DNA of 64,000 nucleotides from Tubiluchus corallicola (taxonomy: Eukaryota > Priapulida > Priapulimorpha > Priapulimorphida > Tubiluchidae). The DNA is taken from positions 1-64,000 of the forward strand of contig JAQGDQ010000523.1 of NCBI GenBank assembly GCA_030141605.1. The letters are read 5' to 3'. Below are positions 1 to 18,823 of the stretch, one piece after another (within the stretch, counting starts at the first letter, position 1; every line of letters starts with the position of its first letter). The notes under the pieces were generated by a model. The model worked only from the letters and a program-made list of their open reading frames with translations. It did not search any database and was not told the origin of the DNA. Position numbers and translations under genes: made by a program.

Positions 1-412
1 CGTGGTCTATATGTGTTCCTATGTGGTGTCCATATAAAGTGTTCATATGTGGTCTACATGGTCTCGACAGTTCCTTTCGACAAAATTCACGAAATGTGCG
101 TTCATTCCATCACATTATAAGGATATTATGAGAGTGCAAAATTCTCATTACCTTGATGTTTGTATTAAAGTCAGGATTGGACTATCTTCGGTAGTTTAAG
201 TTGCAATAACGATTGCTGCCGTTTGTGAGCAAATAGCAGCTCCAGCTCAGCAATAAGAAGCTTTTGCAGAAAATTTAGTTTTGTTCACAAGAATGATATT
301 GTTGGTTTTCCCTGCAAGAGTGGCTGGGTGGCACACGGCAATAGAGTTTTGTTAAAGGAAATGACAAGTCACTTAACATGTTAGGTCTATTTTATTGTTA
401 TCCATTAATCTT
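1..412. other. Left-edge flank, no gene seen
   Basis: I see no convincing exon on either strand. The first 70 bases are mildly repetitive, with 'atgtggt' recurring. The stretch is probably an intron of the PDZ gene that runs in from the left. Confidence 0.4.
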
Positions 413-532
413 AACTATGGCCATATCACGTTGAAAACACCGGTTCTGATCTGATCACCGAAGTTAAGCAACGTAGAGCCTGGTTAGTACTTGGATGGGT
501 GACCGCCTAGGAATACCAGGTGCTGTAGGCTT
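413..532 (+). pseudogene. 5S rRNA-like sequence (head of the SINE)
   Basis: About 120 bases match the 5S rRNA layout. The block from 'ccatatcacgttgaaaacac' is followed by the internal control region, with 'gaagttaagcaacg' (box A) and 'ggatgggtgaccgcct' (box C), and ends 'ggtgctgtaggctt'. A few positions differ from the usual animal 5S sequence, and the first bases diverge (aactatgg where gtctacgg is usual). There is no T-run terminator after 532; the sequence runs straight into the SINE body. It is therefore read as the SINE's promoter, not as a functional rRNA gene. Confidence 0.85.
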
Positions 533-965
533 GCGGGATGCCCACGCTGTATCTCGACACTAGGCGGAGGAGCTGCACAAGCAGCCAACGGCTAGATGGC
601 GGAGGAGGTCAAGTGACCCAACAGCCATGTGTAGAGGAGTAAACCTTTCAAATCAGGAGTGGAGCCCAGAAGGCGGACCAGTGCAGCATGCTCACTGACT
701 CCGGTAGCTCCTGCAGTCAACCTGGTGCCAAACGTATCGCTCCGCTTTCCTTTGGACTACACCAGGGAGGAAGAGAGGGGGTTCCTGTTGTCTGGACAAC
801 TCAGGATTTCCATACACTTTGCCCAGGCGTGCGCCCTGGAGAGGCTACTCCAGTGGTTCAAGGATCGGACTGCTCAGCCACCGTTGACGCTGCAGCTCCA
901 TCAATGTGATCAATAACTGACTCTCTTGGCGCACACTCCATTGTCTTCCGAGACAGAAGGATGCC

Positions 966-1008
<43 letters not shown>
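413..1008 (+). mobile_element. 5S rRNA-headed SINE (SINE3-like) with (CAA)n tail
   Basis: The element opens with a nearly full 5S rRNA-like sequence (413-532), continues through about 430 bp of non-5S body, and ends in a (CAA)n run at about 965-1008. A Pol III type-1 promoter head, a unique body and a short simple-repeat tail are the layout of 5S-derived SINEs (SINE3/DeuSINE type). The body holds only short chance reading frames. I could not identify the partner LINE or a clear target-site duplication, so the exact ends are approximate. Confidence 0.8.
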
Positions 1009-1519
1009 TTAATCTTAGAAAAATATAACAAAGAAATTTGCAAAAAAAACTGTCTATAAAGCATAAACTTAACCTATACTACTGCTGAATAGAAGATTAA
1101 AGCTGATGGCCGCCATTCACTTGAAAATCAAGACGTAACTGGTGGACTGCCGGACCTTCCGTAAGCAAACGCAGTTTAATTAATTCAATTAATTCTGCAG
1201 CTTATCTAAACAGCGTTCAAATTTTTCCCGATCATTGAAATAAGCTTTATTTCCCGGAAGGCTTGGCGTTTCCTTTAAGTAAAAAACGAAAAAATAACAA
1301 ATAGGAAAATACTTTGGCCAAAAAACTTGATCAAATCTTCTGGGCTCTTAATCTAACGAATACTGTCCTATAAGCAGAAAAATAGAGCATTTCATTTGTG
1401 AATGTATGGAGAAAAAAAGAACAGCGAACCTAAAATGTTTCAACGTGTGTATCCTATAAATAGCTGTACTACATGTATTGTATATTTCATTTCCATTTTA
1501 TTATTTTATTATTTTCCAG

Positions 1520-9200
<7,681 letters not shown>

Positions 9201-12200
9201 AATGGGATCTATTGTTGTTCATTGTTATAAAGTGTAAAATTTTTAATAATAATCGGTCTGCACGCATTCCTGGCAATCATCTATTTTCGAGGTAAATGGA
9301 TGTTACGCAGGTTTTTTGTGAGCATCGTAATTTTCAAGTTTCAAATTTTCCTGACGAACTTACGACTTTTAACACGGCTTCAATGCATTTTTTAATGCAT
9401 TAGAGTTCTTTATAAGTAACTTGACAATACGCCTATAGGATGGATTTAGTGTACAAAGTCTACATACAACAAATTTAAATAAGGTAAATTGTATTCATCC
9501 TCGTACACAAAAATACTTTGGCTGCAAACATGCGTCTCCGGGCTTTGTTTTACAACACTTTGTACGCCACATTTTCTTTTTGAACTGATGTTATGTGAAC
9601 AACCTTGATTTACGGCTTTAATGTTTGTATCAGTAATTATGATGGTATAAAGTGTTCTTTAAGCGTTCCTATATAAAGTATGTAAAAATGTTTTGCTTGG
9701 TGGCATATTGATTTACATATATCGATTGTACATTGCTCTAAGATATATGAAACTTGAAACGTTAATGTGTTCTACGATAATAATTGTAATTAAAGTACTT
9801 TAGTTTTAAATTTTTGTTCATAAACTCTCATAAAAGCGAGTTTTTTCAAAGATCATAACAAATTGTCATAAATTAGTGCATAATTATGTAAAAAAAGATC
9901 AGGTCACTATTTTATAGAAAATATACATGTTGTCAGTGATCGTGCAATTTTTATTGTGTGTTGATTTTGTTTTTCTAATGTATAATGATAGTACTCAATT
10001 TTAGATAATATGAAAAGGAAATATTCATGGACATTTTTATAATTATGACAGTTTTTTATTGCATAGACCTTGATTTATTTTTATGATATGCGTAAAAGGT
10101 TCTCGACATTGATCGTAGGTCCGCCTAAGAATAAATTTTGCATCAAAATTATTATTGTAATTATTAAACAAGAAGCGTTTTTATTAAAAAATAATTTTTT
10201 GTTTAGTGATATTGTTCGATTCAACAGCAGCATATGATGGTCCCTGATAACTTTGATTTTCCGCATTTTATAATTTCAGACACGTTTACAGCATGAATAC
10301 ATGTCTTACAGTTTTACATGAAGAAAGTTTGTGGGCACCTTACCAATTGTTTCATGTCACGATTTTCTTAACATTTTTAAAATACTTGCAACTGAAAACA
10401 GTAATGATCTATTTATACGTAAGTAAGTAACCCGACGGTTAGAAAAAACTTTGTAGCGATCGTGATGATATGATAAGATGCAGTACGATATTATATCGTA
10501 TTGTTATCAGTTGTCATCTGTGTTATTTATTTGTGGCGTCTCAGTGTTCATGTATTCGTTAAGAATCGCTTATAGTAGCCTATGGCTAATAGTATGGCTA
10601 ATGTTATCTATTGCCCCAGCGACTATAAATGAGTGTCTTTTTCCTTTTGATATGATGTAATATTTGAAAAAGAAAAACATTGAAAAAGATATTGATTATT
10701 ATTACTAACAATAACCAAAAACAAGTCTTGTACGTGTACAGTAGGTAGTTGAAATTTCTTCGTTTTATTTAAATTATTCTTTTTTCAAACCAGTAAATAA
10801 AAAAAGACAAACCACAGCTAAAATTCCCTAATTTTCTCATAAAAAGATTTCTGCAAGAGGTATATAGCTGGACGTGGATGAAAAATAAAAATATTGCGAC
10901 CAAGTTCACCTGACATAACAAGTCAGAAAGTAGGCGCAGATCACCAAAACGACTCTGTTTTTATCTTTCCTCAAAACACTTCCGCAGACTAGTAGTGTCC
11001 TGGTGATCAGTATTATAGTTTCCAGACCAAAGCTTGAGACTTCAGACTTAGACCAGATCTTCTCATTTGTGAGAGCTAACATGATTACGCGATTGCAGTT
11101 TGGAATTCATATAAAGGGCACTGATGTGTATCAATCAGTACAGAAATACTGATTGACATGCAGGGTTTCAAGAACGCATTTAGCTTGGCACAATGGCAGA
11201 CACGCTTAAATTTGATGCTTTCTTCTGCTGGGCCAGACTAAATTAAGTTACACACTTGGGGAAACAACAGACTTTTCGATGGACTTACCAGGCTTAAACT
11301 CTGTCAAGGTAGTTTTGTTAGTAAGGAACAGGGCCAGTACAAAACCACTTGTGTCGTTTTTATCCTAATCTTATCTGTGCTAATTCTTTTAATAAATATT
11401 AGTCTTCTCCGCCATCATGTTAAGAATGTGAATCATGAATGCTTTTTGAAAGACACTTCTTGGCAAAAGTCTGATGATAAGTGTTTAGTTAGCACCAGAC
11501 AAACCGGCTTTTTAAAAGCAGGATACATGCATTGCTGGTATTACATCATTTAATTTTTTTACTTGTTTAAATTACTCATATGATTATAGGTGTAGTGTTT
11601 TGGAGCAGTGTAGAATCTACATAACTGTTCATTTATTCATTGGGCGTCCTGGAAAGAGCGCGAAGCTTAGAAAACAGAAAAAGAAGTTTGCTTGGGTTGA
11701 TGACATTCGTTCGTTTGTGCCGTTTGGGTGGATTTCTGATGCAGCAGATACTCTAAGTAAAATCAAAAGCAAAATGTATTGTTGTTGTAAGTTTATTTTA
11801 GATATTTGTACATTTTGTTGGATTTTGAATGCAACTGAGAAGATGAAAGTGAAATATTTTGTTGCGGTGAATTTTTATTTGTAATTTTGTGTACTAGTGA
11901 ACGTATACTATAAGCTATTTGTTAGGTTACAAACGTCTTTGCAAGACGTTTGACGTTTGTTTCCGATTTGTTGCCATTTTGCACTGGTTGTGAATTTTCC
12001 CGTTTTTCTAATCAGAAAAGCACATCTAATTTTGATGAGTACACCACTTTTTTTCGCATTTATAATTGACTTAAAAGTGTATTTTCTTAAAATAAAACAG
12101 TTCTAAATAATTAATTAAAATAGATATAAACATGTAACGGTAGCCTTACCACTACCACCGCTCACATTGCCACTCTCGTCACCAGATCATTCACATTTTT

Positions 12201-13308
12201 ATACGATTAACATTAGTGCACCTTGACTACACTGCCGTGGCGAGTTTTTAATAAACTATAAAACTTTGTTGTTTAATTATTTTTTTTATAATTTAATTTT
12301 TTTGATTTGACTATAATTTTTATTGTGAGTACTAATTTCCAACATGAATTTGTATTCATATGTAGTTGTGCTAGATTGATGAACTAGGGACAGTCTTTCC
12401 ATTTCATGGTTGAATAAATTTCTTACGTCCATGATTTCAACAAATTCTGTTTGTTGATGGCATGAAAAGTGCTTGTTAAGAAATCATGTCAGCCAGATTG
12501 TATGATGCTTGGCAATAACAAGCGTTACATTTACGTTAACTATGGCCTGAAACCACAAGTTTCTGGATTCTGACTGAGGCACTTTTTTCAAAAACTTCCT
12601 TTTCCTAAAATATCCGAAAATAAAATATTCCTAATATTTCCTAACTATTGTCAATTGATTTTACTTTTACACAAATTCAAAATTTCTGCTTATATATTTA
12701 TCAGTAGACAAAATAGTTCATTTTCTTTTTGATATAATTGGCCCAAGTAATCTGCACTTTATAGAAGGCTTACGATTGTATCAACAATCGGACTGTTAGA
12801 GTGTTTCTTTATGAAACACATTGTGAAGGTTGTAGGGGATATCAGACAGTTACTACGGTAACAGGCCTGTGTGGGCAAGCTCTGGACAGTTAGTATCTGC
12901 ATAATAAAAGCAACTGTACAATATGTGAAGCTGGTCAACAATCAGCATTTAGCAGGCAAATAAATTTGAGGCACACGTAAAATGTCACAGTCATTCTGCA
13001 TCTGGAAACTAACATATGTTTTCTAAACCTAATCCAATTTTGCGACCGTAATATATGATTTCTTGCAAATTCGTTCGGTGGCAATGATGTCTTTAAAATG
13101 GCTCAAACAATAATTATTTAAAATTTTGCAGCTTTCGGAAGCACCAAGCAAGTTTTTGACATTAATAATTTTGCTCTTAGTTGTTTTGCTTGTAGTGATT
13201 TTGATTAGACATTTTATGGATTTCGAACTTGTTCTGCCAAATGAAGTACCTTTTTTACTTTTTACTTTAAGTCTAAAATTTAAAGACCTACATTCAGCGA
13301 TACAGACT
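9201..13308. other. Intergenic region between the PDZ and PLEKHB-like genes
   Basis: The region is AT-rich. Near its left end is the second copy of the direct repeat (9720-9814). An open frame at 11,600-11,884 (+) is Lys/Arg-rich in the middle ('KSAKLRKQKKKFAWVDDIR') and then becomes Cys/Phe-rich. It has no recognisable domain and may be chance. Upstream non-coding exons of the PLEKHB-like gene could lie here, for example one ending at the 13,309 start codon after a possible acceptor near 13,130. Confidence 0.5.
9720..9814 (+). repeat. Direct repeat copy 2, after the last exon of the PDZ gene
   Basis: Partner of 8811-8892. The identical 39-base core is at 9776-9814. The 5' portion is slightly longer than in copy 1 because of an insertion after 'aagatat'. 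Confidence 0.85.
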
Positions 13309-16300
13309 ATGTCAAACAAGGTGAAATCTGGTTATCTTCGAAGATATCAAAGTAAGTAGCTCCACGTTATGGTGTATTTACAATTAACACATTTCTAAAG
13401 TGAAAGGTCCCACAATGACTTTGTATTGTACACAGTTGATACGACTACATTTCTTATCTATAAACTAACAATTTAACACATAAACTTTTATTATCGTAGT
13501 GCATAGACAGATTAAATTATTCAAACTAAACTGTTATTGTAAGATGGCTAAGTTGGTAAGATGGATATAAAAGACAGTTAAAATTAAAGTAATCGTGATT
13601 TTAATTAATGTTTCTTAGTTGTTTGCAAAATCTCATGAGAAAAATTCGAGTAGAATATAATTTGATGTAATGTGTCGTAAAGAGTTTTACATTGCCTAAA
13701 ATTTTGACAACAAACAGTGTTCCTCTAAGGCAGATGCTGCATATTACCTTAGCTTAGCTATTTGATAAACTGCAATGAAACTGGCATACTTTACTAATGC
13801 TTCCCCTTATCCTTATACATATAAAAGTGATACAAATTCATAGACATAGACATTTTATTTTTCTCCAATTTGTGTCACAAATTTCCATTTTACAAAAAAA
13901 TAACTTTGTCTGTGGAGATGGGGCGAGGAAAGACCGTAGGTCATCTACTCACTCACCCCTTATAATTTGATATTGATGACAGAAAAAAGAATTGATGACA
14001 CAGGATGCAAATAAACTAATCAAAATAAAGCAATAACAAAAGCAAAATTATAAAAACAAACATAACAACAATAGGATAAGTGAAAAAAAAGAATAATAAT
14101 AAATGAAGATGATGAATAAGTATCACAATAATTAGTTACGAATTAAATAAAATGATAATAATGTACAGTTGTTTACAAAATTCTCGGCAACAAAAAATAA
14201 TGTGAACATGATTATATAAGAGAAACAAAGAATTCAGAGTTATAATATCTCCCTGATTCATTCTGTTTTGATTCTCTTTGTTATTTGCAAATTTATTTAT
14301 TACAGAACGAATATTTGGGAAGAACTGGAGAAGAGAATTTGTTATTTTATTTTCGGACAGTACCTTAGCTTGGTATGAAGACCAAGGAAAATCAAAGTGT
14401 GATGGAAGCGTTTTCCTGAAGGTAAAATATTTGGTTTGCTTAAGTAGGAAGCCTGTCGGTTTAAGATTTGTTGGGTTACACAAGTTTTTATCTTTTATTG
14501 TCACTCTTATCTAGTTTCCATTTTAGGAGATTGAACTAAAGAAATTCATAAGTATTCCTCACTGTGTTACTGAACTTAAAGAAACATCTGCTTTTTGCGT
14601 TACAAAATTTGTAAGTAAACTAATAGTAATGCCTAATTAGGCTGCAATCTTCCCCATTATTGTGGCAGTTTGAAAGATAGCTGGATTATGAATGTCAGTG
14701 ATACAACTAATGAAAGTATCTGTGATGTGGGATATTTTTCCTTCATGTTTAACAGGATGTTAAAGAACTGATAGCCGTCGGAGAGTATACAAGGCATGCC
14801 CCGGGACGTCCAGATTTGCCTACGGGTGCAAGTATGAAAGAACTCATTGCCGTTGGTTCTAAACAGAGTAAAAATAAAGTGCACTGGTTCCTTTGTACAG
14901 ACGAAAATGATGTTACGTAAGTTATCAACCCTTTGCAGAGCTTCTACTAACCTTTTATTGTAAAGCATTATGTTACACATATAAGCCACAGAAGCTTTCA
15001 AATCGTCTCGATCAACAGAGTCTCTAAAATAATTACAATTACTGCATTACAAATATTTCCATATAAAGAGTTTGGAAGTTTAGTTCAACACAGTGATTAA
15101 CCTCTTGTGATTCTGTTACCTCCAGTAAACATTCGTTGAGTTACAACCACATCCAATTCCGACAGTCTGGTTGTAAAGCAATTTGAACCAAAGTCAAACA
15201 CACGTGTTCACTAAATAGCTTAAAACAACATTAGCGTCATTCATAAAGCATTGTACCCTACATGTCAAATGATCTGTGTAAAAGTGTACTGGGTGTGGCG
15301 GCTCCTGACACGTTTCATAAAAATATAGGACAATCAAAATTTAATTTACTTCAAAAATAGAAAGTTGCAAGCATTATAAAAAAGTTTGCAATGTATCAGT
15401 AAAGTTGATCAGTTTTAATTTCCAATGGTTATAAGTTGACGATTATCTAAGTGTTGTGCTTGTGTATCTCATTGGTCTAGGAGTTGTAAGCCTGTCTATT
15501 ACTGTAATGATATTATTAGCAAAAATCTGTCTGCTTCTTGTGTAATTGCAATACGACCCACAATCCGAAGGTCCTGTGTTGCACAATAGTGCTTTTTTCT
15601 TGTTTTAACATGCGTCGTGATTTGTATGCGTTGTTATGTAATTCTTATTACATTAATTTTTATATGTGTAGGGCCTGGCTACAAGCAATTGTCAGCACGG
15701 TATGTACCATTAAAATTCACATATTTTTGCATTATCTCAAGACGCACAATCGTAAATCTTCTTGAAAGTGAGTTAGGGTTTTAAGAACTTCTGACTTCTT
15801 GAATAAAACAAATCTAATAGTATAGATAAGCAGAATAAGCAACAGGTTTAACTGAGAGTGAGATGATGAGTTATTTGAAGTAACAGCAGTAAAATCTAAA
15901 CAGAAAGTTACTTAAGTTAAAAATCTCAGTTAGTGAAGTTAAAGGAAGACAGGATGAGTTTTTATATACTACCCATTTTCAAGTAAAGTAAAAAGTATAC
16001 ATTTTTATGCCATTAATGCTGAAAAAGCATTTCTGATAATTAAATAATAGATTGAAATCTTAATTAATGGCGGGCGAGCTCAATTAGTGATGACATCACA
16101 AACTAATATGATTTTCAACAGCAAAGCGTGTTGCACGTGTTTGTGAAAGTGAAGATTGAAGTACAGTGCTACTGTAAGATATTCAGTGTATTGTACTAAA
16201 ACTAGGCAAGTTTTAAGATAAAAATTCAAATTTCAAATTTACTGCTTCACTCACGCATGAGTTGTCGAACATGTGCAGTATGTCACAAACTAACATGTCT

Positions 16301-18441
16301 GAACTGTGAAGTACAACACGTATTTTTGTTGTGCAGGCGCAAGTGCCCGTCTAACCTGCGAATGGCAAAAAACATGTAACAGCAAAAAATTAGTGACATG
16401 AATGCGAAATTGCATTTGTGTGGTAATAATTGTTTTACGTACCGTATATACTCGCATATAAGCCGAATTTAGAACTATAAAATACAATACTGAAATCAGG
16501 GGGTCGACTTATATGCGCATGAAACAAAATGAACACAAGGACAGACACTAATGCCAATTTTCCAGCCACACATTTTCATCGCTATCTGACTCTTTATTTG
16601 GTTGTGTGTCACCAGTGGTGTATTGGAGGGAGATCGTGGGGGATCGCCGTCCACCCACTTTTTTTTTAGAAAAAATTCACATTTCAATAAATGTCTGCTT
16701 TTTGTATTCATTAGATAAAAAATATTAAAAATGTATACAGGTTTAATATTAAATCTACTTGTTTTCCTTTTTTCAAAAAACGGTTTTAACTAATGTCAAT
16801 TTGTGACAAAAAGGGATCAATTTTGTTGATCGGGTATGGAGTAAAATTAGACAAGTTGATGGTCGGCTTATATACGGGTTTTTGCAAAAACTGGCCATTT
16901 TAAAGCAGTTTTAGGGGGTCGGCTTATATGCGAGTATATACGGTAAGTCATTCTTTAAAAAATAGTATGTTTTCTTTCAATGTTGTAAAGCATAGGTTGT
17001 TTTGACCTACAGTTTAACATTGGGTTTGGTTTTGCTTTAAGGTTGATAATCTCTGCTACATCCTGCTTTTAGGGGATGATATTTATTGACTTGTGTGCAG
17101 TGAGACTTTATTTCTATACAGCCAGTTTACTGCAGCGTTCCACAAAGGAAAATAAACGTCAAAGTAATGTAGTTTATGAGTTAGAGTTATTGTAACTGCA
17201 TGATTTTTGTAACACTAACTGATTTTCATTTTTCTCTAATGTAATTTTGTTAAATTTGCTGTTGCTCATGTTCATTTTGTTATATTTTAGCTTCCTCCAC
17301 CGCCTCAACCACCACCGCAGCAAGGGGGACAACCTCCTCCATACACGCCTAATGCTCCGCCGCCGCCAGGGTTTAATCCTGCATACTCCAGTGGAGGTTT
17401 GTCTTGTTAAATGCAATTAGTTAGTTAATGTGAATTTTTCTTGAAATAGCTAAGCTTTGCAGCTGATAAAAGATTAAGTGATGTTTTTTGTATCCACCTT
17501 TTCTGTAATTTACATTTAGAATTTCTTTTATGTTTTGTTAACTTGTTCTGAGAAGTAAATTACTGAACTCTGTGTGTACAGTGTACATGTAAATTTGTAA
17601 CATATATGGTACATCTTAAGTACTTTATATATTTATTTGTGTAGGTCCCCCAGGTGGATATCCTCCTGCTCCAGCTGCCGGTTACCCTCGGCAACAGTCA
17701 CCTTATCCACATCCACCACAGCAGCAAGGAGGTTATGTCCCACAGCAGCAGGGAGGTTATGTCCCACAGCAGCAAGGAGGGTATGGCTACCCACAGCAAC
17801 GTCAGCAGGCATCTCCGTACCGACAGCACGGTTATCAGCAACCTGGTGGTACCACAGTGGTCGTTCAGGGAGATCGAGGGGGCGGGTACGGAGGTGGTGG
17901 TGGCTGGGGCGGTGGTTTAGGTGGTTTTGGAACAGGCATGTTGCTAGGAGGTGCGCTAGGTTATGGCATGGGACATGGATGGGGTTGGGGCCACGGGTGG
18001 GGATGGGGAGGGCATCATCATGGTGGCTGGGGACATGGGGGTTATCAGGACAATGATGTTACAAACATTACAAACGTCACTAATAATTATGACAATGACA
18101 CTTACAATCAGTATGGTGATGCAGCAGGAACAGATGCTGCTGGTGTAGATAATGGAATGGGTGGAGACGTGATGGGCCAGGATGCTATGGGTGGAATGGA
18201 TTCTGGTGCAATGGGTGGGATGGATCCCGGCATGGGTGGGGACATGGGTATGGGTATGGGAGATGACATGGGGATGGTGGGAGGCGATATGGGAATGGGA
18301 TATGATGACATGGGAATGAGTGATATGGGCGGTGGCATGGATACCATGGATTACGGAATGGGTGATATGGATATGGGTGGAGGATTCGATGACTTTGGTG
18401 GAGGAGACTTCGATTTTGGTGGTGGCGATTTTGACTTTTAA
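13309..18441 (+). CDS. PLEKHB: PLEKHB/evectin-like PH-domain protein with Gly/Met/Asp-rich tail
   Basis: Seven exons join in phase: 13309-13351, 14306-14421, 14527-14610, 14756-14916, 15672-15699, 17291-17396 and 17645-18441, giving 444 aa. Exons 1-5 encode a PH domain. It starts 'KSGYLRRYQKRIFGKNWRR' almost at the N-terminus, as in PLEKHB1/2, and ends in the helix 'ENDVTAWLQAIVS' with the invariant Trp. Exon 6 is Pro-rich with 'QPPPYTP'. Exon 7 has three QQQGGY repeats, then 'TTVVVQGDRGGG' and the Gly-zipper-like 'GFGTGMLLGGALGYGMG', which fits the C-terminal hydrophobic Gly motif of PLEKHB2. This family binds phosphatidylserine on recycling endosomes. The protein is about twice the usual vertebrate length because of Gly/Trp/His-rich and Met-Gly-Asp-rich extensions ending in repeats of Gly-Asp-Phe-Asp-Phe. 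The start ATG at 13,309 is chosen because it opens directly into the PH domain. Confidence 0.85.
15949..17045 (+). repeat. Dispersed repeat, copy A (interrupted by a MITE)
   Basis: The sequence outside 16,442-16,943 matches, in reverse orientation, the copy at 30,733-31,306. Shared blocks include 'tttctgataattaaataata', 'aaaactaggcaagttttaag' and 'gttttgacctacagttta'. Length without the insert is close to 0.6 kb. No coding potential is evident, and the ends are approximate. It lies in the intron between exons 5 and 6 of the PLEKHB-like gene. Confidence 0.85.
16442..16943. mobile_element. 502-bp TIR MITE with TA target duplication (Tc1/mariner/pogo type)
   Basis: The element is bounded by perfectly inverted repeats of about 25 bp: left from 16,442 ('ccgtatatactcgcatataa') and right ending at 16,943 ('ttatatgcgagtatatacgg'). 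TA dinucleotides at 16,440-16,441 and 16,944-16,945 flank it. Sub-terminal motifs 'gtcggcttatat' and 'gtcgacttatat' repeat inside. There is no transposase. The boundaries are confirmed by an empty site in the related repeat copy at 30,823-30,824. TA duplication points to the IS630/Tc1/mariner superfamily. Confidence 0.88.
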
Positions 18442-18744
18442 ATGAAGTTTTATAGACCATCTGCCTATAATCATGTGGGTAGATAACAGTTTATGTATTG
18501 GGAGCTTTGAGATTTGTGTATTGCCAATAGACTGTGAGTTCCCGAATAGAGTTGTGCGATTATTGAGTAACAGACAGTTGGGAATGCTTCTTTGAAAATT
18601 TGTGTTTGTAATGGAATGATTCTGCATCTTATAATTAAGTTGTAATTGTTATTTCGTAAATTGTTAATTAATGAAACCTAATCCACCAAATCCACATCTA
18701 AGTTTTTTTAAACCAATTTCTGAACAAATCGAATGAAGTGTGAA

Positions 18745-18750
18745 AATAAA
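18745..18750 (+). terminator. Candidate poly(A) signal of the PLEKHB-like gene
   Basis: AATAAA about 300 bases after the stop codon is the first canonical hexamer seen downstream. The cleavage site itself cannot be seen. Confidence 0.4.
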
Positions 18751-18755
18751 TTGGA

Positions 18756-18823
18756 CCTTGCCTAGCCTAGATTTGAAACTGGGACTTTTTGATTACAAGT
18801 CAATGTCACAACCGCTAGACTAG
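18756..18823 (-). pseudogene. tRNA-Thr(TGT)-like fragment (SINE head or tRNA pseudogene)
   Basis: On the minus strand the sequence has a box-A-like 'tagtctagcggttgtgac', an anticodon-loop-like 'gacttgtaatcaaaaag' (TGT) and a box-B-like 'agtttcaaatct' in tRNA order and spacing. The 5' acceptor half is replaced by an A-run, so a cloverleaf cannot close. It is most likely a decayed tRNA-derived SINE. Confidence 0.45.

Noticed and set aside
413-532. Functional 5S rRNA gene
   Set aside because: No T-run terminator follows, the 5' bases diverge, and the sequence continues into a SINE body with a (CAA)n tail.
659-916. 85-aa open frame within the 5S-headed SINE
   Set aside because: It lies wholly inside the repeat body and overlaps another frame of similar length. 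The body is GC-richer, which makes chance open frames likely.
11600-11884. Small Lys/Arg-rich protein gene
   Set aside because: No domain, no clear splice or promoter context, and the second half is Cys/Phe-rich and random-looking. It is mentioned only as part of the intergenic region.
17956-18627. 223-residue His/Ser/Ile-rich frame on the minus strand
   Set aside because: Antisense of the Gly/Met/Asp-rich last exon of the PLEKHB-like gene; its composition follows from the repeats.
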